DNA of 64,000 nucleotides, from NCBI GenBank assembly GCA_964017235.1, contig OZ024929.1, positions 65,691,603-65,755,602 on the forward strand, given 5' to 3'. How positions within the stretch are numbered: the first letter of the stretch is position 1; every line of letters starts with the position of its first letter. Source of the DNA: Sabellastarte sp. h YS-2021. Lineage: Eukaryota > Annelida > Polychaeta > Sabellida > Sabellidae. Below the pieces are notes generated by a model. It saw only the letters and a list, made by a program, of their open reading frames with translations, made no database searches and was not told the origin of the DNA. A program made the translations under genes and the position numbers. Shown here in pieces: positions 9,861 to 20,700 of the stretch.

Positions 9861-10499
9861 GGTTACAACAAAAAAAAAAAAAAAAAAAAAAAAAGCTGGC
9901 TAAATATAGCCCAGTAGCCGTCTAATTCATTGGTGACCCCAGCCTGCCAGTTTTTTTGTGCCGGTTACAGAGCTTTACTGTTTACAGCGAGTTACCGGTT
10001 ATGGAGTCTTGGTACCGGACAGAGTTGCCTAATGTAATTTGGTTACAGGGAATTCTTAGACCGGTCAGTGGTCTTGGTGATATGACAGGGATATGACAGT
10101 GTCCCAAGCTACTGCCAGGCAACCTTCCCTTATCACACCTCTCAACAACCTGTCATCGGTGCTGGACTTGACTGGAGAGATAATAAAATTTGTCATCATG
10201 TCCGGCCAGGGGTCAGACGTCTCACAAATGACAATTGCTCTGTAAATGCTACACCTTGCAGGCTGCTGGCCTGGGGCGACGAGTCTATTAAGGTGGAAAG
10301 TTGTGTCAGCCCCACCGGACCGCAATAAGAGCAGGGAGACTGTTAACCTGGATCATTACCACCAGACCGGACCAGTGCCCGGAGGGACAGAAAATGTTTG
10401 TCAGAATACCAAATGTCCCAAATGTGGCACACAATCTGCCTATGGGATCCAGACTAAGCCCTTTCTGGGAACGTAGGAAGCCTTGGGGGCTGGACCCTA

Positions 10500-11935
10500 A
10501 TTAGTACAACTGTTGAAGGAGGGATACCTATGTCCATATACCTATACAAGAACAATCCAGGAAATACCTGAGATTTCATATCCAAGGTCGGGCATACCAG
10601 TTCAAGGCCCTACCATTCGGTTTGTCCACAGCACCTTTGGAGTTCACCGTGATACCAAGCAGGTGAAATTGATGGTCATACGCAAGGATTTAAGAAGCCA
10701 CCAGTACCTAGACGACTGGTTGGTGAGAGCCAGATCCCACCAGGCTTGTCTCCAACATACACAGGAACTAGTAAATAATGTGTCAGCAACTGGGGTGGCT
10801 GATGAACTTAGAGAAATCAGAGCTGGAGCCCAAACAAGACTTCGATTTTGTAGGCTACCAGTTTGTCTTCGGGTCTGATCGGTTCCGACCGACTCTGGAT
10901 TGGTGACAGAGCCTTCAAGAGACTGTTAAAACTGCTATCCCTACCGGCTTGCCCGGTCCGGGAATTCATGTCCTTGATAGGTTACTAACATCTACAGAAA
11001 AGCATGTTAATCTAGGCAGACTTCATATGAGACCCATACAGTGGCATCTCAAAAACAACCGGAGGGTACCAGAATCACTGGAAAAGGTGATCCAAGCCCC
11101 CAGGTCCCTGCACCCCCATTTACAATGGTGGCTGAAGGAAGACAATCCACTTACAGGCCAACCATTACACCCAATAAAACATGCTCTGCAAATATTTACA
11201 GACGCATCAATAGAAGGGTGGGGCGCTCACTTCGATGAGCACTTTGCAAGAGCAACCTGGTCCCCTCCGGGAAGCAAGTTGTATATAAACTATCTAGAAC
11301 TCTAAGCAGTTTTTCTGACTTTAAGAGTTCTAAGACCTTTGCTCAAACAAGATAGTACTTGTAGCAACTGACAACACCACAGTAGTGTCATACATAAAGG
11401 AAGGAGGAATGAGGTTGGGCCCACTTTGTGCCCTACTATGGAGAATCTTGACCTGGTATGCCAGGAAACAAGTGACACATTCCAGGCCGGCCTAATGTGG
11501 TAGCAGACAGGCTGTCCAGGCTAGGCCAGACCATCCAAACAGTGGTTTCTCCTTTCAGAGGTCTTCCACTCTATGCAGTAGGTGGCACCGGCCCAAAATA
11601 GACTTATTTGCCACGAGGTTCAACAAGTCACCTCTGTTTTGTGTCACCGGTACCGGTTCCCCGGGCCACAGCAGTGGATGTGCTCAGTCGGCCATGGTAG
11701 GATCTAAAAGGATACACCTTCTCACGATCAGCCATATTGGGCAAAGTGGTGGAGAAGTTACAAGACTCCCCATGTAAGAGAATCATTCTGATTGCTCCGG
11801 GGTGGCCCAACATGCCTTGGTTTTGGGATCTAGTGGCCATGTCCAGCCACATCCCGCTGAACCTGCCCAATCTGCCCAGCCTGTTCACAGCCTTTCAATC
11901 AGATCCCTCACAGAAATCTGACAAATCTTAATCTC
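10500..11935 (+). pseudogene. DIRS-2 RT-RNase H remnant
   Basis: Recognisable pieces in several frames: HQYLDDWLVRARSHQACLQ (about 10700), GRLHMRPIQWHLKN (about 11020), LQIFTDASIEGWGAH (about 11190), and KRIILIAPGWPNMPWFWDL (about 11775). The region before motif A and the fingers is missing or shuffled. A Cys-rich remnant lies at about 10400. The gene is dead. Confidence 0.85.
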
Positions 11936-12251
11936 CATGCAGGGCTCCTAGAGCCTCAGCAATCGAGGAGCAGGACTTGTCTGAGGCAGTGGCAAGAATT
12001 GAGGCTCCTCCAAGGGGGGTCAATCAGATCAGTCTATGGGGCAAATGGGTCACGGCGGTATAGCCCCGGGTAACCGGCTGCTGGCAACCGACCATGGCCT
12101 TGCAGGGTTTCCTGACCTTAAAGTCAACCCAGGCCTGGACCTATAGGTCTTCTGACGAAGTCAGCCTAGACCGTAGGTTTAAAATTTGCTATTACTTGTG
12201 AGTTCACATAAGTCCCTAGTAACTTACCCGCCAACCAAGCGGTAGTTATTC

Positions 12252-12350
12252 AGCAATTGTCCATTGGATAGGATGTATTAACGCAATAAAATTGCAAATT
12301 TAATAAGTAAATTAAATTTTTATAAGTTAATACCCTATCCAATGGACACA
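12252..12350 (+). repeat. DIRS-2 ICR
   Basis: Same structure and nearly the same sequence as the DIRS-1 ICR, with both end copies fused at GCAATAAAATTGCAAATTT. It follows directly on the deleted recombinase region. Confidence 0.85.
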
Positions 12351-12622
12351 CAAGACCCTCCCACCGACCCCGCTATCAGCTTACTAGGGGTCTAATAGGT
12401 TTAGACAACGAAAAAGATGCTATGACGTCAGGTTGTCTAGACAGGAAGGAAGTACGAGGCGCCATCTGGGGAGTGCACAGTACTACGGACCGGCCAGCTA
12501 GTGGCAACACAGGACGTCTTTTTCTGGCGTTTGGCGGGCCGGTCTGCGCCGACCGGATAAGCAATTGTCCATTGGATAGGGTATTAACTTATAAAAATTT
12601 AATTTACTTATTAAATTTGCAA

Positions 12623-12808
12623 TTTAACCTTGCCGTAGTGACCTTGACCTATAAAATCTTGTCCGGGCTATATCTCACCAACTGTAAGGTGCAGGAAGTT
12701 GATACTTGGTAGGGACATTGGTTAGGGGAAGTAGGTGTGCAACGTCATGGTGTGACCTTGATATGACCTTTGACCTTGTCGCAGTGACCTTGACCTATAA
12801 AATCTTGT
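12623..12808 (+). repeat. P5 repeat, right of DIRS-2
   Basis: Continuation of the 145 bp array (unit landmark at 12684), ending in GACCTATAAAATCTTGTC. Confidence 0.75.
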
Positions 12809-13550
12809 CTGTTATTTGTACGAGTGCTAGGCTGCAAATCTGATGTTTGTGAACGCTATACACGTCTTTAACCAATGAAATGCTAGAAAGGAAGTGAATA
12901 TGATCCCTAGATGTATTGAACAGTGATTGTAAAGCACCTTTAAAGCAGGAGTCCATGGGACTACATGACCTCCAAAAAATGGAGTCCCAGTAAGTTTTTC
13001 GGAGTCCTATGTCACAGATGTCAAGATTTTGGCATTTTAAGTACAATGTATGGTGTTATTCTATTTATGCTGTATCATTGTATCATTGTATTGTTGATTG
13101 CATCGTCTGAAAATAAAATTATGATTTTTATATCCCTCTTATATCTTTTTGCTTGAAGCTTTGTTGTTGCACCTTTGGGTGTGTTTTGATGCAGATTAAG
13201 CACTGTTAAAGTCATATTAGAATTCATTAAGTAAAACCCAACTTCCCATTGTAACAGATGGTATTTCATCAAGTGAGCCACAGGTTTTGCCCCAACATCA
13301 CATATAAGCATGTATTGCCACATCTGCATGTATGGGTAATATTCAAAACATTCAGACCATAATTCGACCACACAAAACGAATATAAAAATGGGAGAGGTC
13401 ACCTTACGTCCAAACCATAATTCCACTGTGCATAAAGTGCATATGTAACCACCTACAGCTTCCAGGACAAAGAGACTGGCAGGGTCTTAATCTTTTCGCC
13501 CCAAAAACATTTCTGTCATTCACAGACTGACTGATAAGCACTAATTTCAA
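12809..13550. other. Unassigned block inside P5
   Basis: About 740 bp separate two parts of P5. It is AT-rich, has no long open frame I trust and no recognised motif. It could be an insertion in P5 or a less conserved internal part of that element. Confidence 0.4.
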
Positions 13551-13925
13551 ACGCTGCCTTGATTTGACTTTGACCTATAATATCTAATCCAGGCATATCT
13601 CGGCAACCGTAAGGATATGGATTGATGCAACTGATTATTATAATGTACTTTTACATAGTTTTGATATTTCCATTGTCAGCTATTCTCCAGTTAATAAAGT
13701 TTACAGCTTCATAATTTTTAGTTTACTGAATTGTCTTGTTTTAATACTTAATCTTTACATGCATTTTATTTCTCTTAGACGTTATTTTCTCTACATTATT
13801 TGGACACTAACACTTCTGTGAAAGTATCCCATCTGTGTACTGTTCCACTACTTCTATTTCTCATGGTGTTGTAAACTATTTCCTCAGGCTGTGGTGTACG
13901 GGCATCCCTGATACTATTTTTAAGT
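13551..13925 (+). mobile_element. P5 element 3' tail
   Basis: A last TGACCTATAA/CCGTAAGG unit is followed by a unique tail ending GGTGTACGGGCATCCCTGAT. The inverse of this tail occurs at about 61275-61600, next to inverted P5 repeats. The two together define a dispersed element with a 145 bp array and a unique 3' tail. The bases 13926-14089 are unassigned. Confidence 0.65.
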
Positions 13926-14089
13926 GCGAGTCTCAAAAGACAGATCACTCTGGTGCACTACTTGTGTCTATGATGGATTTGCACTCGCACTAGGGGACCA
14001 AAACACCTTTTGGCCTTTTTCACATTTGTCTTGCTTTTTCAAGTGAAGGGAGACAAGTGTGTCTCGCTTTAATTTGTAGCCAGAGCGAA

Positions 14090-15417
14090 CACTGCTTGTT
14101 TCAGGACAGGAAGTTGTAGTCAAGCACAATTGTTGGCTATAGATCAGCCTTTGCAAACATCTGGGAATTCACCCACCAGTGTCAGCAAGATGAGAATCTC
14201 ACCCGTCTCCTGGATAGTTTCAATAGAGACAGAGCTGAGGGTCGGAGGGGCATACCCTCCTGAAAACTTTTCCCTGGTTCTACCAGCTGACAAAGGCTAC
14301 ATTTGAACCCCTTAAGGAGACCTCCTTAAAGCATTGACCTTCAAGACTGTCTTCCTCTTGGCATTGGATTCTGGGAAACGCAGGAATGAGATCCATGCTT
14401 GGCTCAGTGGGAACATGACACCAGTCGGACTGGTTCAAGGTGTCCTTCTATGCCTCTCCCAGCTTCGTTTCTAAGAAACAGCTGGCTAAAGAGGGTCCAG
14501 ACAGTGTTTCCCTGGTGGTTATCCCAGCCCTGGCCCCAACTCTGGTTAAATCTTTGAAGGCGGAGAGGTCACTATGCCCGGTTAGAGCCCTATGGTACTA
14601 CTTGGATAGGGCCTCTGGCAGAACAAGAAGTTGGTCTTTGTCTCCCTTAAGAAGGGCTTCGACAGAGATATCTCACCTGCCACTATCTCCTGAAGGATCA
14701 AGCAAACTGTGATCCTATGCTTTGAGCTCTCGGACCAGGAGTCCCTCGCCCTACAAAAAGCCCATGATGTCAGGGTCTTTGCTGCTTCCAAGACCTTCCA
14801 GTCAGGAGTTTCACTGTGAAGTACTTCCTTCGGCAGGTACATTTCCTGGGACTGAACTCCTACCTCTCTTCCCCTACCTCAGAGCAGGTCTGTCAAAAAA
14901 AAGGGGGGAGGGGCAATGTCGGTATGCATCCGGCAAGCCAGACTCGGGCAATCAACCTGGAGGACCCAATGTGGTCCGGTTTAAGGCCAGCATTGCCTTA
15001 ATTTTTGAGTTCACTTAAAGTCTCTAGTAACTGACCCACCTACCAAGCAGTAGTTATTCAGCAATTGTCCATTGGGTAATAAATATTAATGCAATAAAAT
15101 TGTAAATTTAACATTGTCAAGTAAATTAAATTAAGTTAATACCTTACCCAATGGACAGGTAAAGCCCTCCCATCCAACACAGCTATCAGCTTACTAGGAA
15201 TCCAATAGGTTTAGACAACAAAAATGATGCTATGATGCCACGTTGTCTAGACAGGAAGGAAGTACAATTCACCACCTGGCAAATGCACACTACTAGACCG
15301 GTCCTGCCGGTGGAAACGCAGGACGGCTTTTTCAGTGGTTTGGCAGGATTGATTGTGCCGAATGGTAAAGCAATTGTCCATTGGGTATTAACTTATAAAA
15401 ATTTAAATTACTTGCAA
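14090..15417 (+). mobile_element. DIRS-3: 5'-truncated DIRS element
   Basis: The element begins inside the recombinase and continues through a degraded G run (14903-14912), an ICR (about 15059-15165) and a right inverted repeat (15213-15417) of the same subfamily as DIRS-1. Its right end lies 124 bp upstream of the PSMB4-like exon, so it is probably intronic. Neither gag, RT nor left repeat is present. Confidence 0.85.
14100..14820 (+). pseudogene. DIRS-3 recombinase remnant
   Basis: Fragments in different frames: QDRKL, DENLTRLLDSF, KTVFLLAL, PSFVSKKQLAKEGPDS, CPVRALWYYLDRAS, AHDVRVFAASKTFQ. It breaks off right after HDVR, so the segment with the His/Trp and Tyr of the active site is deleted. 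Dead. Confidence 0.85.
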
Positions 15418-15541
15418 ATTTCCTAGTTTGGAGCTTTGTTGAAAAACACTTTTTCACACCAATTTTGAAATTATAAACGTGAAAAATTGTGAAAAGAGAA
15501 AAATAATGTGAAATTAATGCCATTTTTAAACATAATTTCAG

Positions 15542-15658
15542 CCAATAATGAGGGATGCCGTTGAAAAAAATCGTGATATGACAGAATCAGATGCTAAGCA
15601 GATCTTAGACAGGTGTCTGAAGGTCCTTTATTACAGGGATGCCCGTTCATGGAACAAG
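15542..15658 (+). CDS. PSMB4: PSMB4-like exon (proteasome subunit beta type-4)
   Basis: This 39-codon open exon is bounded by an acceptor (TTTTTAAACATAATTTCAG) and a donor (AACAAG|GTTGTA). It encodes PIMRDAVEKN..., TESDAKQILDRC and LKVLYYRDARSW. The last block matches the well-known C-terminal part of proteasome beta-4, a non-catalytic structural subunit of the 20S core in cytosol and nucleus. Identification is from memory of the family, without a search. Upstream exons are not seen between 12623 and 15541; they may lie beyond the window or be lost, in which case this is a gene fragment. Confidence 0.8.
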
Positions 15659-16026
15659 GTTGTACAGTTTATTGCTGTTTTATAAAATAAGCCTTCCAAG
15701 AAATGATTATTGCATACAGACCTTAACCTGGTAAAAATAAATTTTGTAAATCATACCTTCAAGCATTCAAGCCGTTAAACCTTTAAAGCTTTGCTTTGAG
15801 TTTGTATCCGATATATTTGCAGTAAATTTAGATTAAAGTGAGATTGTTTTGTAATATTTTTATTATGTATAAATATTTTGGATATTAAACTAACCATAAG
15901 TAAAAAGGGATTTAAGTACAATTAAGGGCATATCAGGAGTGTCATCCTTGTTTTATTTTGCATAATTGTGCCAAGTGACAATTTACAAGAACAAAACATG
16001 AGAAACATTCATGATTTCTTTTTCAG

Positions 16027-16116
16027 TATGAATTTGCAGTTGTTACGAAGGATGGAGTGCAAATTGAGGGTCCACTGTCTTCCCACACAAACTGGGACAT
16101 TGCAGACATGGTCAAG
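16027..16116 (+). CDS. PSMB4: PSMB4-like C-terminal exon
   Basis: It follows a clear acceptor (TGATTTCTTTTTCAG) after a 368 bp intron and is in phase with the previous exon. It encodes [15 protein letters not shown], then [15 protein letters not shown], corresponding to the last beta strands of the beta-4 subunit. The frame meets TAA at 16117-16119. Alternatively AA|GTAAGA at 16114-16121 is a donor, and a few terminal residues lie in one more exon, which would better match the family's short Gly-Phe/Tyr-Glu end. I cannot decide between these. No disabling change is visible, so the gene may be functional. Confidence 0.8.
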
Positions 16117-16189
16117 TAAGATCATGTTGCATTACATTTACATTTTCAGCTAATTCTCAGATAATAACAAGAATTCATTGGAACGAAAC

Positions 16190-16634
16190 AGATGAAATTT
16201 GAAAGCACAAACATTATGCTGGACAGACAGAAATAGTTGGCTAACTGGCAGTATTTTTGCAGATCCAGACCATCCGTGAGGAGGACTGAGTCATGGTGAG
16301 GTCCCAACTTGTTTAAAATTATAACCCAGATCCAGTGTATAGGTTTTGACTTATCCACACAAGCAGATAGAGAAACAAACACAGATATGCATAATTATAT
16401 GAAACTCTCACATACCAAGTTTTTACTACATGTCAGGACTTGGCAGGAAATTCTATATCATTTTGGTAATCTACTACTAAAATGTCATATGCCCACATAA
16501 ATTAATGTATAGTGCTAGATGGGTCCTCAGTGATGTCTGCCTCCTCCCTTCATGGAGGAAAGAAGGGACTACTGTAATTGTCCGTCATTGTTGTATGATG
16601 GCATATAGGGATTGCTTTGTCCTCTCTCCTGTGT
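16190..16634 (-). repeat. Dispersed repeat, inverse of 33300-33735
   Basis: The inverse complement matches 33300-33735 over several blocks: TCCTTCTTTCCTCCATGA, ATTACCAAAATGAT, and GATCTGCAAAAATACTGCCA. Identity is moderate with gaps. It lies downstream of the PSMB4-like exon, and its nature is unknown. Confidence 0.65.
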
Positions 16635-18063
16635 CATTAAGCGTCCCGCAAGGGACGCTTGTTTGTGTATGGGAGACTTCAGGCTCCGCCGGCTCCGCAT
16701 TTTGTTTTCCTTATAACTCTCTAATCGTTAGGCGGATTCTTTTCAAATGTGGCAGGTTTAGGCAGTAGCCTTGGGGAATTTTTTTGAATATGCTGCAGTG
16801 ACATTTCAACCAATCAGAGAAATGTCGAACTATCTCCTCCTCCCTGCGAACTATCTCTAAAAGTATTGCAGATAGCCAATTTTTCTCAAATAACTCATTC
16901 ACCTACTTTTGGGAGAGCTTTCACTCCATGAAGTTTCAGACCCATAGCTAGTTATTCACCTACTCAAAATGAGTAAATGCTAATTATCTGTAAAAGTATT
17001 GCGGATACCCAATTTTTATCAAATACTGATTCATCTACTTGTGGGAGAGCTTTCACATGGTGAAGTTTCAGACCCATAGCTAATTACTCACCTACTCAAA
17101 ATGAGTAAATGCGAATTATCTCTAAAAGTATTGCAGATAGCCAATTTTTCTCAAATAACTCATTCACCTACTTTTGGGAGAGCTTTCACTTGATGAAGTT
17201 TCAGACCCGTAGCTAATTACTCACCTACTCAAAATGAGTAAATGCTAATTATCTCAAAAACTATTGCGGATACCCAATTTTTATCAAATAACTCATTCAT
17301 GTACTTTTGGGAGAGCTTTCACATGGTCAAGTTTCAGACCCATAGATAATTACTCACCTACTCAAAATGAGTAAATGCGAATTATCTCTTAAAAGTATTG
17401 CAGATAGCCAATTTTTCTCAAATAAATCACCTACTTTTGGGAGAGCTTTCGCTTGGTGAAGTTTCAGACCCATAGCTAATTATTCACCTACTCAAAATGA
17501 GTAAATGCGAATTATCTGTAAAAGTATTGCGGATACCCAATTTTTATCAAATGACTCATTCATCTACTTTTGGGAGAACTTTCACTTGGTGAAGTTCCAG
17601 ACCCGTAGGTAATTACTCACCTACTCAAAAGGAGTAAATGTGAATTATCTCTTAATAGTATTGCAGATAGCCAATTTTTCTCAAATAACTCATTCACCTA
17701 CTTTTGGAAGAGCTTTCACACACGAAAATGAAAAATTGTGAATATCTCGGAAAAGCTATTTCTTCTCCCTTAATGCTCGGCGGGAGATGCACACCGCGGC
17801 AGTGGTCTTGTCAAAAATTTTTGTCTCCCCAAAAATGGTGGCCATTTTGAATTTTCGAATTTTTTGCAAATCACAAAAATGCTTATATCTTGAAAACTGT
17901 GCTAGATAGAGCAGACTGCGCTGACTTTGGTTGCCACAACAGTATAAGGCTAGAAACGAAGCATTTTCTTAATACTTTAGCACTCACCTTTATATCCTTT
18001 TTGGGACGCTTTGTTTTTGCTATGCAAAAACATTGTCTTTTTTTTTTGCGAGCGATCCTCTAG
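16635..18063 (+). mobile_element. P1-1: complete HINE-like non-autonomous element
   Basis: The 5' end is a perfect hairpin, AAGCGTCCC-GCAA-GGGACGCTT (16639-16660). GGGACGCTT recurs subterminally at 18003-18011, followed by a perfect stem GTTTTTGC-TAT-GCAAAAAC (18013-18031) and a terminus ending CTCTAG before a T. Such asymmetric inverted ends plus a 3' hairpin and CTAG end fit Helitron/Helentron-derived non-autonomous elements. The interior is a 132 bp tandem array and part of a 169 bp-type monomer. No coding frame exists, so it would rely on an element elsewhere for mobility. Confidence 0.75.
16860..17735 (+). repeat. P1 132-133 bp tandem array
   Basis: About six and a half monomers share GAGTAAATGCGAATTATCTC, AAAAGTATTGCAGATA, TCACCTACTCAAAATGAG. 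Spacing between GAGTAAATGC landmarks is 132 or 133 bp (16980, 17112, 17245). Alternating monomers carry GCGGATACCC or GCAGATAGCC, which hints at a dimeric higher-order structure. Confidence 0.9.
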
Positions 18064-18389
18064 TTGATGTGGTCGTCCATCATCGTCACACTTTTGTTTC
18101 CGGACAGTATCTGACTTGACAGATTAAGATCAAATTTAGCATGTGGATGGAACTGGTCCTCAAGGTCTATTGTAAGGTGACCTTAAACTCCTGCTAGTGA
18201 CATACTTATATTGAGTTTAAGTTTTTTTGTTTCCGAACAGTATCTCAAAAATGGATTGACGGATACAATTAATTTTTGGCAGATGGTTGTAACAGGTTTT
18301 CAAGGTGTGTCCTGTTTTAAGGTGAACCTAAACTCCCATGTATAAAAGAATTCTGTTGAGTTTAAAAAGTATTGTGGTGGAATTCACAC
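18064..18389. repeat. Imperfect dimer with TTTCCGGACAGTATCT
   Basis: Two related units begin near 18096 and 18229 with TTGTTTCCGRACAGTATCT and end AAGGTGACCTTAAACTCC / AAGGTGAACCTAAACTCC. No gene is seen. Confidence 0.55.
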
Positions 18390-19217
18390 TTAAGACTCCA
18401 GTTACACATCCACGGATGTCCCGCCGGATCGCAGCAGGTTTCCTGATATGGAAAATTGTGAGTGATTTACGGATCATATTTTACATCCGTATACATCCCT
18501 ATTGTCCTTGTGGCATCCGTCACGGATGCAACTGGTCCGAAAACGCTCTACGAAAAAATCAAACTGCTTGATTTTTCCGTAAAAGGTTTGCGGATGTTAT
18601 GCATAATTAATATCCGTAACTCATCCGTATCTAATCCGTAAATCGTCCCTAGCATCATTAAAGCACCCATAGATGTCCTTGTGGCATCCGCGACATCTTT
18701 AACTCATCAACGCCGATAAAGGCTCGGAAAATTTCTATGGATATTCCCGGATGGTGTTCGGAGGCTGTAAGGACGCCACCGGAAGTTAACGGACATTGCC
18801 GGAAACCACAAGGACCAATAGGGATGTTTCGTGAAGAAGGTCATGTATATGAAATTTGTCTGCGGATGTGCACGGATGTTTACGGATTTGTCCACGGACA
18901 ATAGGGGCGGGGTTTACGGATGATAAGGACGCCTCAAGGACAATAAGGACGGGGTTTACGGATAGAATTGTAGTTTCCCACGACACTCGGGAACTTACGG
19001 AAAGACGCTTTCTCATGGACGAAAGCCTATATAAAGGGTACTTGGCTTGGCTTTTGCTCATATTTGCATTGGCATCTTGATGAGGATACATGAATTTTTG
19101 GATCTTTACAGGTTTTACTGTATATGTTTAAGGATATATTTTGGTGGCATATTTAGTCAAAAATTTTGAGGTTTTTGTTTTTTAAAAAATAGGAAATTTG
19201 GTGAATATTTGTATAAA
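18390..19217 (+). promoter_or_regulatory. CGGAT-rich block with TATA-like box, possible 5' region of a retroelement
   Basis: CGGATG/CATCCG words recur in both orientations. A TATA-like CCTATATAAAGGG lies at about 19026-19038, roughly 190 bp before the ATG of a short basic frame. This could be the long terminal repeat or leader of an LTR-type element, but no matching second copy or primer binding site is visible in the window, so the assignment is a guess. Confidence 0.3.
18587..18715. other. CATCCGT-rich stretch
   Basis: Within about 130 bp the word ATCCGTA/ATCCG recurs several times (ATATCCGTAACTCATCCGTA, then ATCCGTAAATCGTCC), and after 18840 its inverse (GCGGATG, ACGGATG, TACGGAT) recurs. 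This gives the block potential to fold. No function can be assigned. Confidence 0.3.
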
Positions 19218-19307
19218 ATGCCACCAAAGAAGAGGTTCAAGAGGAGAGGCAGTCAGGAGACAGAGAGGATGTCCACCAGGGCCAGAGTCCCGAGGTGGAT
19301 GAATTGA
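19218..19307 (+). CDS. Short basic frame, possible start of a gag-like gene
   Basis: ATG at 19218 opens a 29-codon frame starting MPPKKRFKRRGSQ, very basic and nuclear-localisation-like, ending at TGA 19305-19307. A one-base shift within it would continue the reading for some residues (SPEVDELN). It lies downstream of the TATA-like box and ends near the junction with DIRS-4 at about 19440. I do not recognise a family. Confidence 0.25.
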   Translation: MPPKKRFKRRGSQETERMSTRARVPRWMN

Positions 19308-19439
19308 ATTGTGTACCAGTGACTTAGAAGAGCCAGCAGGCAGGGGGGGTGGAGGAGTTGGTGGTGCGAGTGGAAGATCCTCTGGAGATGTCGGATACAG
19401 AACAGGGTGGTATTGGGCTAGGTGACATTGGGCCCCACT

Positions 19440-20700
19440 AAGTGGGCCTGACCTCATGCCTCCTTCCTTGTTTCTGTATGAAACACCTGTGGTGTTGTCG
19501 GTCAATGTTACAAGAATTATCTTGTTTGGGCAGAGATCCTGAAACTCTTTTAGGGCTAGAAATACCGCTTTCAGTTCCAGGTAATTTATCTGCAGCTTGC
19601 TTTCTGGAAGGGACCAAGTTCCTCTTGCAGTGTGCTCGTTTAAGTGAGCTCCCCACCTTTCTTTTGATGTGTCTGTAAAGATTTGCAGAGCATGTTTTAT
19701 TGGGTGTAATGGTTGACCTTGAGGCACATTGCTTTCTTCTAGCCACCATCTTAAATGGGGGTGCACAGACTTGGGGATTGGAATGACCTTTTCCAGTGAT
19801 ATCGGTACCCTTCAGTTGTATTTGAGGTGTCACTGTATGGGTCTCATATGCAGCCGGCCGAAGTGAACTTGCTTTTCTGTGGCTGTTAGCAGACCTATCA
19901 GAGACAAGAATTGCCGGACCTGACAAACCAGTTGGTCTAAAAGGGCCAGTATTTTTGGTTGAAGGTTCTGCCACTGGTCCGGTGTCGTTTGGACCTGACC
20001 ACACTTGAGGTCGAACTGGTAACCTATGAAGTTGAAGACTTGTTTGGGGTCCAGCTCTGATTTTTCCAAATTCACCAGCCAACCCAATTTCCAACAAATC
20101 TCTACTAGTTCCTGAGTATGCTGGAGACAAGCTTGGTGGGATCTGGCTCTCACCAACCAGTCGTTTAGGTATTGGTGGATCCTTATACCCTTGTGTATGG
20201 CCATCAGTTTCACCTCCTTTGCTACTACAGTGAACTCCATGGGTGCTGTGGACAAACCGAAAGGCAGTGCCTTGAACTGGTATGTCCGACCTTGGATGTG
20301 ATATTTCCTGGATTGTTCCTGTATTGGTATGTGGAAGTAGGCGTCCTTGAAATCTATTGAGGTTACCACTCCCCTTGCTGAAGGGAGGTCCTGATGGTCT
20401 CTGGTGTCTCCATTTTGAATTTTTCCACCGTGAGGAATTGATTTAGCTTGCTCACATCTAGTATAGGTCTTAGTATTTGTTGTTTGGTTTTGGGACAAAG
20501 AAAAGTCGGTTGAAAAATCCCATAGATTTTTTATTTTGGACCAGCTCTACTGTGTTTTTGGCCATAAGCTGATGTAATGCCTCTAACAGGTAGAGGTTGC
20601 TGTGGGGATTGACATAACAGCTTATGAATGTGGGTGATCTTGTCAAATTTGGTAAGTTCCGAAAGGGGAGGATGTAGCCTTGTTTCAAAATTCTTAGTAC
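19440..20700 (-). pseudogene. DIRS-4 reverse transcriptase, catalytic Asp lost
   Basis: Blocks in order: LKQGYILPFRN, ISCYVNPHSNLYLLEALHQ, FFNRLFFVPKPNNKY, DFKDAYFHIPIQEQSRKY, FGLSTAPMEFTVVAKEVKL, HQYLNDWLVRARSHQ, GRLHMRPIQ, LQIFTDTSKERWGAH, YLELKAVFLALKEFQ. The catalytic box reads YLND rather than YLDD, and the RNase H TDAS box reads TDTS. There are at least three frameshifts. It is dead on both activities. Confidence 0.9.

Larger units (their letters stand above)
7896..12622 (+). mobile_element. DIRS-2: decayed DIRS element lacking recombinase
   Basis: Well preserved inverted repeats (about 7896-8095 and 12405-12622) and an ICR (about 12252-12350) frame a badly decayed interior. The outer 4727 bp boundary is confirmed by the restored P5 period. 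gag is replaced or swamped by two tandem repeats, RT-RNase H survives as fragments, and the sequence jumps at about 12050 from the start of the recombinase to the 3' untranslated region, so the whole catalytic recombinase is deleted. Confidence 0.9.

Noticed and set aside
16256..16291. Last exon of the PSMB4-like gene (after TTTTTGCAG, reading IQTIREED then stop)
   Set aside because: The phase does not fit the donor at 16115, and the segment lies in a dispersed repeat also found at 33660 inverted.
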